A stretch of DNA of 64,000 nt from Ulota crispa (taxonomy: Eukaryota; Streptophyta; Bryopsida; Orthotrichales; Orthotrichaceae): assembly GCA_963920765.1 (NCBI GenBank), contig OY987251.1:13953219-14017218 (forward strand). Reading direction: 5' to 3'. A model generated the notes under the pieces. That model saw only the letters and a list, made by a program, of their open reading frames with translations, searched no databases and was not told where the DNA came from. Each line of letters begins with the position of its first letter. Within the stretch, counting starts at the first letter, position 1. The position numbers and the translations under genes are program-made. Shown here one piece after another: positions 1-10,413 of this stretch.

Positions 1-227
1 AAGTTGTGATTGTGGATGCAGGAGGATTCGGTAGTTAGTTAGTTGGTTATAAGAGAGAAGCGCTGCAGAGGGACCTCCAGAGAATATTCTATTCTAATGC
101 TTCTTGTGCTGGGTTCTGGGTTTTACAGACAGACGTGCTACCCCTCCATAGACTAGAGTTTGTATCAAACCACAAGAGAGTCCATACCCACCTCCCTAAT
201 TGCACAAATTCTGTTCTTCATAACTTA

Positions 228-897
228 GGGGCGGTTCACACTATATCCCATGTCCCATTGAAATCTGAGAATCTAATTGAAAGATTGGGACTTGGCACTT
301 CACATTACGTTTGAAGTTCTATGTCTCCGTTGTTTAGATGCTAGCACTTCTTTGGAAGTTTTGGCACCAAAGAAGGTGGGACTTCACTTAAGGTTTAGGT
401 TGAAATGCCATATTCATTAAATTGGGAAAAAGTGACATTTTGGGACTTTTGGATTTTGTGTTTTTTAAAGAGAACTCAGTGAGTTCTCTTTAAAAAACAC
501 AAAATCCAAAAGTCCCAGAATGTCACTTTTTCCCAATTTAATGAATATGGCGTTTTGACCATTTTTCTTGATCCAACTTTTAGCTCAAGTCCCACTAATA
601 TTTTTGTATAAAACTAGCAATTGGTGCTTGCTAGAGTAGAGATGTGATATTACTAAGGTTGAATGTGTGATATTACAAAAGTCCTTGTGGTTTTAATATA
701 AAAATATATTATAAAGATTGGATATTACAGAGGGCAAATATGATATTAAAGAAGTCATTGTGATTTTAGTAGTATGATATCATGACTTTCTTTAGTACTC
801 CTTTTTTACTTTTTCCCTTAAATTTGAACAAACCTAGAACCTAATGTTGCTAAGGGACTTGCAAAGATGAGACATGGAATGTAGTGTGAATTGCCCC
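228..897. mobile_element. Harbinger-like MITE, copy A
   Basis: The ends are inverted: GGGGCGGTTCACACTA at the left and TAGTGTGAATTGCCCC at the right. TTA precedes the left end. The right flank is AAT, so the target duplication is not preserved here, but the partner copy (17363-18483) has TAA on both sides. A 3-bp TTA/TAA duplication with G-rich termini is typical of PIF/Harbinger MITEs. No transposase is seen. The element carries the 151-bp insertion at 404-554. Confidence 0.55.
404..554. mobile_element. 151-bp foldback MITE, 4-bp target duplication TTGA
   Basis: This is a nearly perfect palindrome with ends AATGCCATATTCATTAAATT and its complement ending GGCGTT, centred near 480. TTGA occurs at 400-403 and again at 555-558. 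The partner repeat (reverse complement near 18265) has the same flanks with a single TTGA and no insertion, so the borders and the 4-bp duplication are directly shown. A second copy of exactly the same length lies at 19103-19253. It is non-autonomous and its superfamily is unassigned. Confidence 0.9.
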
Positions 898-1223
898 AAT
901 CAATGGAACTCTAGTTTTCCTATGAATGAATCTTTGGAAATCTTACAAATACAACATCTAGATAGTTCAACATGACATGAGGACAAGTTCCATTTTTAAG
1001 AATTACTCATGTACATATAAAAATGTCCAAAAAGCTTCATTTCAGAGTATTAATTGTGTTTTTAGTCTTTGCACTAGTGACACATGCATTCTAGAATCAA
1101 TATATCATTTACCAAATGTATGCAAAATCTCCAGCTTTAATGTTGCCGTTTGGGCACCCATATACCATGCAAAAAAGCACCATATTCGTGCATGTTGTCA
1201 GCTCCTCATTATTGATGACTTAA

Positions 1224-2274
1224 CCCATAAAGGCCCAAGCGACTAGATTTGGGTCTTTATAGAACTTTGAAGAAGAACAAAACCTTATCAAATCACTATA
1301 TATTCTTTTTGCTTTTAAACATAAGTTTGTTTTGAAGACTATTTTCAACACCAAAAATTTGATTTGAAATTGAAATTTGATGATTTTTCTACTCAAGATT
1401 TGTATAAGGGTGTCCACTATCGTATTGAGTTTTCTAATGTTGGAACATTTTGAAAATGAGCCTCAAATACACTAAAGCTTGGAAAAAAATCCACATTAGA
1501 AATCTACAGGAGTAGAATTTTAAACTTGTAAATTGATTAAAATTAAACATGTAATGACCTTAACTCTTGAAGGTCATAAAAGCCCTTTGCAACTATATGT
1601 ATGATTGTATGTACAGATGTATTTGAGCAGCTCTGAGGGCTTTCCAAACTTTTGTATGCACCCACCATCATACAACCCTTCAATATGTACAGTTGTAACA
1701 CTTAATTTCGAGCTAATTCAAATTTTTGAATATTGATAGCGACCGTATTTGGTATTGTAGCTCCAGAGCCCAAGGGCCTTCACGGGTTAAACCTCATATT
1801 TTTTTGGTGACCAACTTTTTTGCTTTGACATGAGAAATGCAGATTAGAAAACTTGAGGTCACTTTTGCAGTTTTAACACCTTCATGTTCAAACATTATAA
1901 TTTTTCAAACTATAAGTGGTATTGTTTTCTTTTCTTTTCTCAGTGTGTAATCTCTAACATGTTTAGTTTAAATTTGTGAAGTTACATTTGAAAAAAACTT
2001 GATAATTTTTTGAAAACATTGGTTGATTGTTCAGTTTCATGCACTTTTATGCCCTAGTAGAAAATTGCATTGGAACCCACTAAATTATGCCATGTAGTTT
2101 ATGTTGAGTTCCATGTTTCCAATGCAAAATTTTGCTAATTAGTTTTGCAATATTTTGCCTTGGAAACATGAAACTCAACATAAACTACATGACATAATTT
2201 AGTGGGTTCCAACATAGTTTTCTTCTAGTGATGGAAATTCCAAGGACCTCAAATAGGGCTTGGACATTTAGGGG
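1224..2274. mobile_element. TTAA-flanked non-autonomous element nested in a MITE
   Basis: TTAA at 1220-1223 is followed by CCCATAAAGGCCCAAG; the right end is CATTTAGGGG followed by TTAA at 2275-2278. In both intact relatives of the host MITE (near 5056 and 6065) the same site reads ATCTTTAAATC with a single TTAA, which confirms insertion with TTAA duplication. A further terminus-like motif (CCTTCACGGGTTAA, ending near 1790) suggests internal complexity, and a 176-bp hairpin sits at 2054-2229. TTAA duplication with CC-starting ends resembles piggyBac or Kolobok MITEs. No transposase is present. Confidence 0.8.
2054..2229. repeat. Hairpin-forming inverted repeat inside the TTAA element
   Basis: The arms, about 2054-2130 and 2152-2229, are reverse complements with a few mismatches (core TTGGAACCCACTAAATTATG). 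About 20 bases lie between them. It may be a small foldback element or an internal hairpin of the enclosing element. Confidence 0.75.
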
Positions 2275-2474
2275 TTAAAGATTAGTGGCAACACTAGTAC
2301 CTCATATAGGCAAGGCCAAGCTTGCTAGGGGAAGAATGCTCTCAATTGTTTAACTTACCCCCATGAGATCATTGAACATGGCAATTAGCAAAAGTGAGCT
2401 CTTTAGTGGTACAAGAAATGTGTTTGATTTGGAGCTTTCTAGTGGGACAAAAGGAGTAGTTAAGAGTAGTTTAA

Positions 2475-3150
2475 CCCCTCAATGCCCTTGGATTTTTCTC
2501 AATGTTTTGAAATGTGTTGTAGGATGAACAAAATGCCAACACTTTGATAAATTTTAATTTTTTTGGAACTGTAACCATACAAAATCAAGCTATCTATGTT
2601 AGAGATTATACAAGAAAAGAAAACACAAAAACATCACTTATAGCTGTAACTATACAAATTCAAGCTAGATATATTAGAGATTATATAGGAAAAGAAAACA
2701 CAAAAATATCACTTATAAATTAAAAGATTATAAGATTTGATCATGAGGGTGTTCAAATCACTTTCATAGTTTCAAGTCTTTCAATCCTCTTTTCACATCT
2801 CAAATTCAAAATTGAGGACACCAAAAAAATATGAGTACATAAAGTACAACATGCAAAACCCTAATCACTTTAGGACTTCTCAAAATCTATTTTACAATTT
2901 TTTAAATTGAATTTCTAATGTGATTGTTTCTTCAAGTTCTAGTGTACTTCAAGCTCATTTCCAAGAGCTCTCAACACTAGAAAGTGAAGATTTACAATGG
3001 ACATCCTTGCATAAAATCTTGGATAGACAAATCATAATCATTCATTTTCAAAATCAGCTTTTTAATGCTAAGTCAAGACTTCAATAAAAATAATTTAAAC
3101 TAATAACCACTCAAAATAATCTTAAAGAAAAGTCAAGCATCTCAAAAAAC
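2475..3150. repeat. Dispersed repeat, direct copy of 14673-15270
   Basis: It begins with TTTAACCCCTCAATGCCC, a terminus-like sequence of the TTAA family, and runs collinear with 14673-15270 (shared GAAAAGAAAACACAA, GGTGTTCAAATCA/GTGTTAAAACT and AGCTCATTTCCAAGAGCTC/GGCTCATTTTCAAGAGCTC tracts). Part of 1380-1520 is a diverged reverse-complement relative. No clear right end was found, so this is an incomplete or solo-ended copy. Confidence 0.65.
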
Positions 3151-4230
3151 AATGTAGAGAGGCGCTATATGAAACTAGGACAAATTATGGTCCAATTCTC
3201 CTCCCTCAACGAAGAATGACTAAACTATATAATTACTTAACCCATACAAATAGCCTGACTTCAATGTACAACATAGCGAAGTCAAAGGATAGGGATAGAT
3301 TGGGAGTATCGAAACCTATATTCTGTAGAATATTATACCTGTGTGCTCATTTAACGGAAGAACATCTGAGCTTCATATCCTGGGCCTAAACCCTAAATAC
3401 TAAAACCCTAAATTTGCAGAATGACATAATGATTTGCCTTCATGATATTCAACTCCAAACCGAAATAAGAAAAATACTAGCAGAGGAAGACTATTTCCTC
3501 ACATTAAACTGCATTGCAAGGTTTGTACACTATGATAAACCTGAGTTTGACACCCAAATTTCGGTGTTTGACGAGTGAAGAAAAACGTTCGCATCTACCT
3601 ATACAAAAATAAGCACAGCCTCCAGAATCCAACCCTAAACTCACTTGCCAGACAATCATCCCGAAATCTTTCAACCGAACTTGACATTCAACAAAAACTC
3701 CCACAACGGACGACTCACATTCTCACAAAAGCTGTCAACAGTAACGAAAACCTTCAATAAGAGACTAATGCTCTTCAAATCTTTTACATGGTATACAAAT
3801 ACTAAAAACCCTCCTTTTCGGCCACTACTCACCTCCAGAATGTTCAATCTAAATCTACCAATTTTCTGTCACTGCACAAAGAGCACAGAACTTCAACAGA
3901 ACTGAGCCTGGCACCTTCCTCAAAAAAAAAGCTACAAAACTGCAGCAAATCCTCCTACAATCATGCGTTGCCAAACTCAACCTGGCCAGTAACTCAAATA
4001 CACAGCACTGGAGTGCAACTCACCTGCCACACCCAGACTATAAAAAAAATCATAACCTCATGCCTGAGATGGAGTCTGATAACGGAGCAGATAAAACCCT
4101 TCCACGAGGGCCTAAAAACCGCTACTACTCTCCAAGTAGAAGTGCCAAACACAAACGAGAAACTGAGCCTGGTCTTCTGAACTCTCGATTGGCAAGTGCG
4201 TAAAAAAAAATCCTCTTGTCATTAAATGTC
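3151..4230. other. Region downstream of MSH1 without a recognised gene
   Basis: Several short open frames occur on both strands, but none matches a family I know. The minus strand directly after the MSH1 stop probably holds its 3' UTR. I looked here for a GIY-YIG domain belonging to MSH1 and found none. A telo-box-like stretch (AAACCCTAAATACTAAAACC) lies near 3389. Confidence 0.5.
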
Positions 4231-7200
4231 TCAGGGCTTGGCGAGCTTGATCACAAATCTTGCAATCATGAGGAAGAGCTTCTCGGCAGTCATCCTGAAA
4301 CCAGAATACAACTTCAGTAAGAAAAAGGCTAATGATGTCATGAATAGCAACTTCAGTTTTTGTTGCAAAAGTTACAAAAGAGAATAATGCAGGTTAGTTC
4401 GGAGAGATGTGTACGAATTGTAAAGTACCTCTCATCATGGCTTGCAGTTTTGCCTGCTACTACTTCCACTCCGGCTTGTCTGTTGTCTTGACTCTCGGCC
4501 ATAAGACCGTCAGGGTAGATCATCTTCGTGACACAAAGCTCCTCAGCTCGGTCGACCACGTCAGCAGGGACGCCTTCCTTGCGCGCCACTTCAAAGGCGA
4601 GGCTCTCACGGCAGGCACCATCAACCAATTTCCATGTAGGATAGAAACGACCGTCCACCTCTTTTGTTCCCATGGCTTTCTGAACCACGTTCCTGAAAGA
4701 GGTAGTAGCATTCAATAAAACGAGTCTCAGCAAAATCTGATACAAAAAACGGTAAAATCCTAGCCCTCACAAAATCAGAAAAGTGCCTAGATGGGATTTT
4801 TCCAGACACAATCCTTAACTAACCAGAGAAGAAGTTAAACTGCAAAAAGTATTGAGAATTACTCCCTCTGTCCCTCTAAAAACGTCCAAATCAGACACAT
4901 TTCTTGTACCATTAAAACGCTCCCTTTCGCTGATTTCAAACGCTAAGAAAGCATTTGTAATGTTCAATGATCTCATGGGACAAGTTAAGCAAGTACGGAG
5001 CATTCCTCTCCTAGCAAGCTTGGCCTTGCCCATATGAGGTACCATTGTTGCTACTAATCTTTAAATCATCAATAATGAGGAGCTCACAACATGCACAAAT
5101 ATAGTACTTTTTGCATGGAATTTGGTGACCAAATGGCAACATCAAAGCTGGATATTTTGCATACATTTGGTAGATGGTATATAGATTCTAGAATGCATGT
5201 GTCACTAGCACAAAGACTAAAAACACAGTTAATCCTTTGCAATGAAGCTTTTGGGACGTTTTTAGAGGGACAGAGGGAGTAAGTATTTTGTAAAGCTGGA
5301 GTTTCTAGAAGGAGGAGATGGCCGAGTGTGTGTGTGTACTTTGTTCGCAGTTCCATGTCCAGAAGGTCGTGCAAATGCGTGGAGAGGACACCCATGCAAC
5401 CCGTGCGATCAAGCGTCTCAATGACACTCGCAGCAATGAAAGAGCCTTTTCCCACGTCAGTCCCTCGACAAAGCTCGTCCACCAGGACAAGGCTCTTGTC
5501 AGTTGCTTCCGCCAGAATGGTTTTCAACTCTGCCATTTCCTGTTCAAAAACGATCTTAACAGCAGCCAAAACTAAAAAGCATTGATCAAGTCTAAAATCT
5601 CGGTTTTTTTACAAAGCACCTCAATTCACTGGGGCACATACCATTTGAAACGCACTCTTGCCATCAGCAGGGCTGTCGGTGGACATCATCCGCAAAATGA
5701 TGGCATCAAACCGAGGCATGGCGGCGTTGCTTGCGGGTACCATGAGACCACAGGTAGCAAGAAGAGCTCCGGCACATATCGACCTCAACATGCTGGACTT
5801 CCCACCTCCATTAGGTCCTGCTTATGCAAAACAAACAAAGCTCAAACAATGTCTTCTTTACTTTTTCCTCTGCAACAAAATACTCCCTCTGTCCCTCTAA
5901 AAAAAGCTTCAAATCAGACACATTACTTGTACCACTAAAAAGCTTCCTCTGAGAAAGCGTTTGCTCATGTTCAATGATCTCATGGGGGCAAGTTAAGCTA
6001 TTAGAGAGCATTCCTCTCCTAGCAACCTTGGCCTTATCCATATGAGGTACCATTCTTGCTACTAATCTTTAAATCATCAATAATGAGGGCACAAATATGG
6101 TACTTTTTGCATGGAATTTGGGTACCCAAACGGTGACATCAAAGCTGGAGATTTTGCATACATTTGGTAGATGGTATGCTGATTCTAGAATGCATGTATC
6201 ACTAGCAAAAAGACTAATAACACAGTTAATCCTTCGCAAGGAAGCTATTTGGACGTTTTTACAGGTACAGAGGGAGTACAGTTCAGTTACATGATTGAGC
6301 TCATCTGACCTGTAAGGAGGTACATGGACTTCATTGCAACCAAGTTAGGCTGCACATTTTCATGAGCAGGCTCGTTCCAGTAAGGCACCAGATCATCGAG
6401 CACCATCTGCCGGTCTGTTGAAGAGAGTGTTGGCACAACCCATTTCCGGCGCGCTCCTTCAGCCACATGCATGAACAAAGTTCTCGCAATCACGGACAGA
6501 GTGGAGACGAAGATGAGCACCTCGGTTTTCGGCTGCAACTCTTCTGCAACAGCTCGAAGAAGCTCCAAAACTCTCACACTCGCTTTCTCAACTGCTGCAC
6601 GGTACTTACTCAAGGAGCTTTCAACAGCGCTTGTTGTCCACCACTCCTCCCCGACCTTCTTCCCTTTAGCATCCACAGCCGGGATTAGACACTTCAACGC
6701 TGCGTCCAGAGATGCATCCCCCGCAGTTGAAAGCCTTTTCCCTTGCAACCACACAGCTTGATCCTCGTAGCTGTAGCAGATCTCCATTGTCGACACAACT
6801 GGACAGAAGCCGTTTTGGACTGCGGTGATAAGCTCACTCGCCGCTTCCTCGACGTCTCTGTAGACTTCTTCGGCGTGCTCCCGCTTCACCCGACCTCTCC
6901 ACGTATCCTCAGAGTCTCGGAAGAAATCTTCAGGAATGCCTGCACCTTGACTCCTGGCTTGATCGCCATCACCCTCCGATGCCAGCATGGTACCGACTTT
7001 GCTTGAAAGCATCTTGCAATCCACAATCAGCTGTTTCCTTCCAATGCGAAGACCTGTCGTCATAACCCTTGGAATTAGTCACAAAACAAAACTGTACAAA
7101 CTTTGCAAATACCGTATTGATTAGGGTTTAGGAATGTGGACAAACCTACTGTACAAACTTTTCAAATACCGCATAGATTAGAGTTTAGGAATGTGAGGAC

Positions 7201-8741
7201 AAACCTGTAGCCAGCCAAGTCGGTTCAAGGAGAAGCTCCAGAACGGCGGACAGTTGAGAATCATTGTTCATGTAGAGCACATCCTCCGCTAACCGCTGGA
7301 TACGAGAGAGCTCGACGTGATTCGCCTCCTTGGCTTCGATGAGCCGCTTCAGCTTCGCCGCAGAAACGCATGTGAAATCTGGAACGGAGCAGGTGAGATC
7401 TCGAAGACATGCACAGGCGCCTTGAATGGACTCCGCCACACGATACGGTGGAGGATGCAACAGCAGATTCTTTAGATACGAGACACACAACCGGTTTGCT
7501 TCTTTCGGAAGCACGACGCTCAAAAGGCTGGGGACTCCAGTGGTAGGGATGATCCCAATTTGCGAAGCGGTGCCGATGTAAAGCGGTCGAGGTCTCTCTC
7601 CTGGCGGAACCAAAATCTCACGGAACTCTGCGCATTCACCGAGTCCGTAGATCTCTCGCACTTTGCAGAGAAGCTCGTCGACGGGATCGTGCTCGTACCA
7701 CTCGTGTTGCAGCTTCTGACATTCACTCCACAGAAGCCCGCGTTTCAACCACGTTGTAGACTCGAATTGCAATGAAACGTGTGTGTAGAATTTGTGGCAT
7801 TTTTGTGAGCGGAGAAGTGCCACGGCTGCTTCTTCGGTGAGTCTGTCTTCCACTGCAAAAGTGCGCATGATTTCGGAAGCGAAGACGAGGCAGTAGCCTT
7901 GATTATTGTGCGACACGCCAACCACTGAGACCGCCTCTGGAAACTCCAGATCCATGTTCTGTGCAGCCAAGCCGTACACATACGGACTGCCAGGATGCGC
8001 GTGGCCGGCGAGGAAGCGTTCCTTTCGACGTCCACGTCCTGTTGCTGAGCCTTGCACTTCCTCCACAACGCACACGGAGAATCCTTCTTGTGTCAGCTCG
8101 TCGATGGCTTGTCGTAAGTTAACAACGGCACAGCTTGCTTTCGGAATCGAGTCTTTCCGTCCCACTGGCGCCACTCCGACGTACTCCACCAAAATGCACG
8201 CGTCGATTCCAACTGCTTCGTAAACCTCGCCTGTTCTGCAAAGAAAAACCTCCCGAGGAAACGAGGTTTTCATCTCCAGAAGCTCGGCGCTCTTGGTGCC
8301 CTTCTTGAGACTGCCGCCTCGAAGTGACTCGTCCAGTCCAAGCGGATTGCTCCACTTGAGCCGCTTCATCATGTCTTTTGTTAAAGGTTTCCGACATTGC
8401 TGCAACTTTTGGTTCCACCATTCGATGTGGCTCTGTCCTCCGGTTTGTGCACTCCGCTTCAAGATTCGCTCGTGGACTCGAGTGTCGGGTGACGCTAGGG
8501 TTTTCAACGTCGAATGGTACGTGTACTTCTTTTGCGCTCTCGGACCAGCAGCATGGAAGAAGCAGTGGCTCCTTTTTCTATTGAGATGATTAGCCGTAAA
8601 CGCACTCTCGAATGACCACAATCTTGCGTGCTCTGCTTTTGAGGCAATTCGCTCCAAAGGTCTTGAGAAAACCATCGGGTGCACCCCGTGCATGACTGCC
8701 ATGGCTACTCTCTGAGAGTCTCTTAAAGCAACGGCGTGCAT
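4231..8741 (-). CDS. MSH1: MSH1, organellar MutS homologue, without C-terminal GIY-YIG domain
   Basis: Plant MSH1 acts in mitochondria and plastids, suppressing ectopic recombination and aiding DNA repair. The exons read 8741-7205, 7053-6310, 5817-5642, 5539-5340, 4692-4429 and 4294-4231, and sum to 2985 bases (994 residues); Arabidopsis MSH1 is about 1118. The start is the first ATG (8741); the frame is open upstream only through GTG. The N-terminus is Arg/Ala-rich, as expected for organelle import. MutS domain I begins near residue 160; the Phe-x-Glu mismatch motif reads V173-Y-E. Walker A, GPNGGGKSS, is at about 761-769, split by the intron between exons 2 and 3. Walker B LVLVDE is at about 836-841, and STHLH at about 872-876. 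The conserved KAMGTKEVDG and WKLVDGACRESLAFEVA blocks follow. After exon 5 a 64-base exon gives a short basic tail ending IKLAKP, with no nuclease domain. Family assignment is firm; the last exon is less certain. Confidence 0.93.
4862..5279 (+). mobile_element. Stowaway-like MITE in MSH1 intron 4
   Basis: The element is 418 bp long with termini CTCCCTCTGTCCCTCTAAAA and TTTTAGAGGGACAGAGGGAG, flanked by TA on both sides (4860-4861 and 5280-5281). TA duplication and a CTCCCTCTGTCC end match Stowaway (Tc1/mariner) MITEs. It lies between exon 4 (5340-5539) and exon 5 (4429-4692). It has no coding capacity. Confidence 0.9.
5883..6276 (+). mobile_element. Stowaway-like MITE in MSH1 intron 2
   Basis: This 394-bp element belongs to the same family and has the same orientation as the copy at 4862-5279. 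Its ends are CTCCCTCTGTCCCTCTAAAA and ACAGGTACAGAGGGAG, with TA at 5881-5882 and 6277-6278. Together with the other copy it brackets MSH1 exons 3 and 4. Confidence 0.88.
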
Positions 8742-9960
8742 TGCTAGCACCTACGCACGCGTCACATCGTGCCCTGCATCCCTAGAAACATTCATATTTC
8801 AGTCCAACTCAGCACTTCCTCAAACGACGCCCATTCTTGACCAAACAACGACGACGACCAGAGGTGTATACGAGCGAAGAGTGCAGCACCAAACCCTACA
8901 AGAAGAAGCTGCGCCAAAGCGACGGCAACAAAGAAAGCCTCTGAGACGCGAGGCATGAATTCCGACCAAGAAATCTGATCAAGAATTGGTAAACCCTAAA
9001 ACCCTAAAATCCTAACACGCCCTACTAAACCCTCGAATGGCTACTCTTCTCCGAAGCACTACATTCGATCGTAATCAAAGCGTAGTAGCTCAATGCATCT
9101 CTCTTCCAGCTTACTCAACTTTCTTCGTGAAATTACGAAGCTGATATCAGAGGAAAACATGCCATGAAATCAAAACCCACACGAACTTGAATCAAAGACC
9201 AGCATGACATTAGCAAGACGCCATTCGCTCCACAATTGCAGTCAAAAAACCGGCAAGCGCGCGCATTCACAAACTATCAGTACGTTTTTGGAACGCAAAA
9301 CACATGTCAAAATTCACCCACGGTACTTACAAGCTGGCAGGTTGGTCGGCTGATGAGACGAGAAAAATCAGCCATATACAGCACTACTCCCGCTTTCGGC
9401 TCTTTCTTTTTTAAGCATTCTCATGGGGATTCTAGCCCTAAAAACAACACTAATTAATGCCGAGGGAGCGCAACTACTGTAGTATTTATGTTGAAAGCAT
9501 TTGCACTTGCATTTCGTCATCACCCTCGGTAATCATCAGGCTTTTGTAGCTTTTGCGATTGCAGAGACTTGTGAAAATCGATCTTCTCGTATTCCAAGGA
9601 GGAAGATGATTTGAAGCGGCGCCAGGGTTTAGGGTTTAAGCAAAGCAGGGTATGGATTTGGGACACACCCTCCGGATCAGGGTATCGAGATGCTTGGGTT
9701 CCTGCTAATTCATGGTCTACTGCTTACTCAGCTTTATATACTGCCGGGTAGATGATTCAACTGTTTTATCAAAATAGCCGAGCACAAATTTCTTTACTGG
9801 TTAGCATCACGTTTAGTAAAGATGATTCAGGGGGTTTGAAAACTTAAATATCGTGTTGGAGACTTGATTCTGTGCTGACACTAGTGCAGGATCAAATTTG
9901 GAAAAAAGTGGATGAGTAACACTCATCTCACTAATCCTCTCACACAGATTTCCAGATTTC
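8742..9960 (-). promoter_or_regulatory. MSH1 upstream region with two telo-box clusters
   Basis: No gene is seen here. AAACCCTAAAACCCTAAAA occurs at about 8992-9010, some 250 bases upstream of the MSH1 ATG, and AGGGTTTAGGGTTT at about 9624-9638 (AAACCCTAAACCCT on the MSH1 strand). Telo-boxes of this type are common in plant housekeeping promoters. Transcription start is not determinable. The stretches are far too short to be telomeric. Confidence 0.4.
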
Positions 9961-9970
9961 GTTTGTTATA

Positions 9971-10195
9971 AGGTAGACACACCCAAATCCGACCCCTCCC
10001 CTTCACCGACCATCAATGTACTCAGGATGTACATTTCAGTTCTGAAATGTACATCAAGGATACTGTGCGTTTCAGTTCTGAAATGTACATCATGGGTACT
10101 GTACATTTCAGTTCAGTTCTGAAATGTACAGCATGGTACATAAGGTCGGAATTGGGGAGGCCCTGCTAAAGGGTCGGGTATGAGTGTGTCTACCT
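9971..10195. mobile_element. Small MITE carrying a hairpin array
   Basis: The ends are inverted: AAGGTAGACACACCCAAATC at the left and GAGTGTGTCTACCTT at the right. GACCCCT and GGGTCGG blocks lie just inside the left and right ends. The interior (10020-10135) is the hairpin array listed separately. A target duplication could not be fixed with confidence. Confidence 0.65.
10020..10135. repeat. Tandem array of three small palindromes
   Basis: The unit TGTACATTTCAGTTCTGAAATGTACATC recurs three times with small changes: one TGTGCG start, and one AGTTC duplicated at the centre. Each unit is itself a palindrome (TGTACATTTCAG and CTGAAATGTACA), so the array could fold into successive hairpins. Confidence 0.85.
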
Positions 10196-10365
10196 TACCC
10201 CTTTCATATTCTCGAAGCACAAGTCTTGAACTTTGACAACTCTCTCACTGTTGAACACCACCAAAAACCAACTGTAACTGAAGAACGAGCTTCCACAAAA
10301 CTCGAAGTAACGATTTCCAAATCATATGAATACAGATGCCCTCTTAAAAAGCACATAAAAAGAGT

Positions 10366-10413
10366 AACAAGTCTAAGAGTAACAAGTCTAAAAGTAACAA
10401 GTCTCAAAGTGAC
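10366..10413. repeat. 15-bp tandem repeat, about three units
   Basis: The unit AGAGTAACAAGTCTA is repeated with single changes (AGAGTAACAAGTCTA, AAAGTAACAAGTCTC) and ends in AAAGTGACC. It lies downstream of the SBH stop codon, possibly in the 3' UTR or just beyond it. Confidence 0.8.

Larger units (their letters stand above)
1..897. repeat. Copy A of an inverted repeat pair (partner 17363-19010)
   Basis: This stretch reads as the reverse complement of 17363-19010, with both small differences and large indels. Shared landmarks include GATGCAGGAGGATTCGG near 20, the GGGTTTTACAGACAGACG stretch near 117, and GGACTTGCAAAGATGAGACATG near 855. The large indels are explained by insertions in one copy or the other: 404-554 here, and 17511-17879 and 18558-18836 in the partner. 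The copy runs off the left edge of the window, so its full extent is unknown. No coding potential is recognised. Confidence 0.8.
1003..2461 (-). mobile_element. Degenerate Stowaway-like MITE, split by a nested element
   Basis: The two outer parts (about 1003-1223 and 2275-2461) together form a reverse-complement copy of the MITEs in the MSH1 introns (4862-5279 and 5883-6276). Shared motifs include CATGCATTCTAGAATC, CAAATGTATGCAAAATCTCC and CAAGGCCAAGCTTGCTAGG. The terminal inverted repeats are badly decayed (ACTCATGTACAT and GGGACAAAAGGAGTA). The interruption is the TTAA element at 1224-2274. Confidence 0.75.

Noticed and set aside
8742-8750. MSH1 start three codons upstream at GTG
   Set aside because: The first true ATG is at 8741; similarly the SBH frame upstream of 11916 begins with TTG and the ERF frame upstream of 51099 with GTG.
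8992-9010. Telomeric repeat tract
   Set aside because: Only two irregular units near a gene start; a promoter telo-box is the simpler reading.
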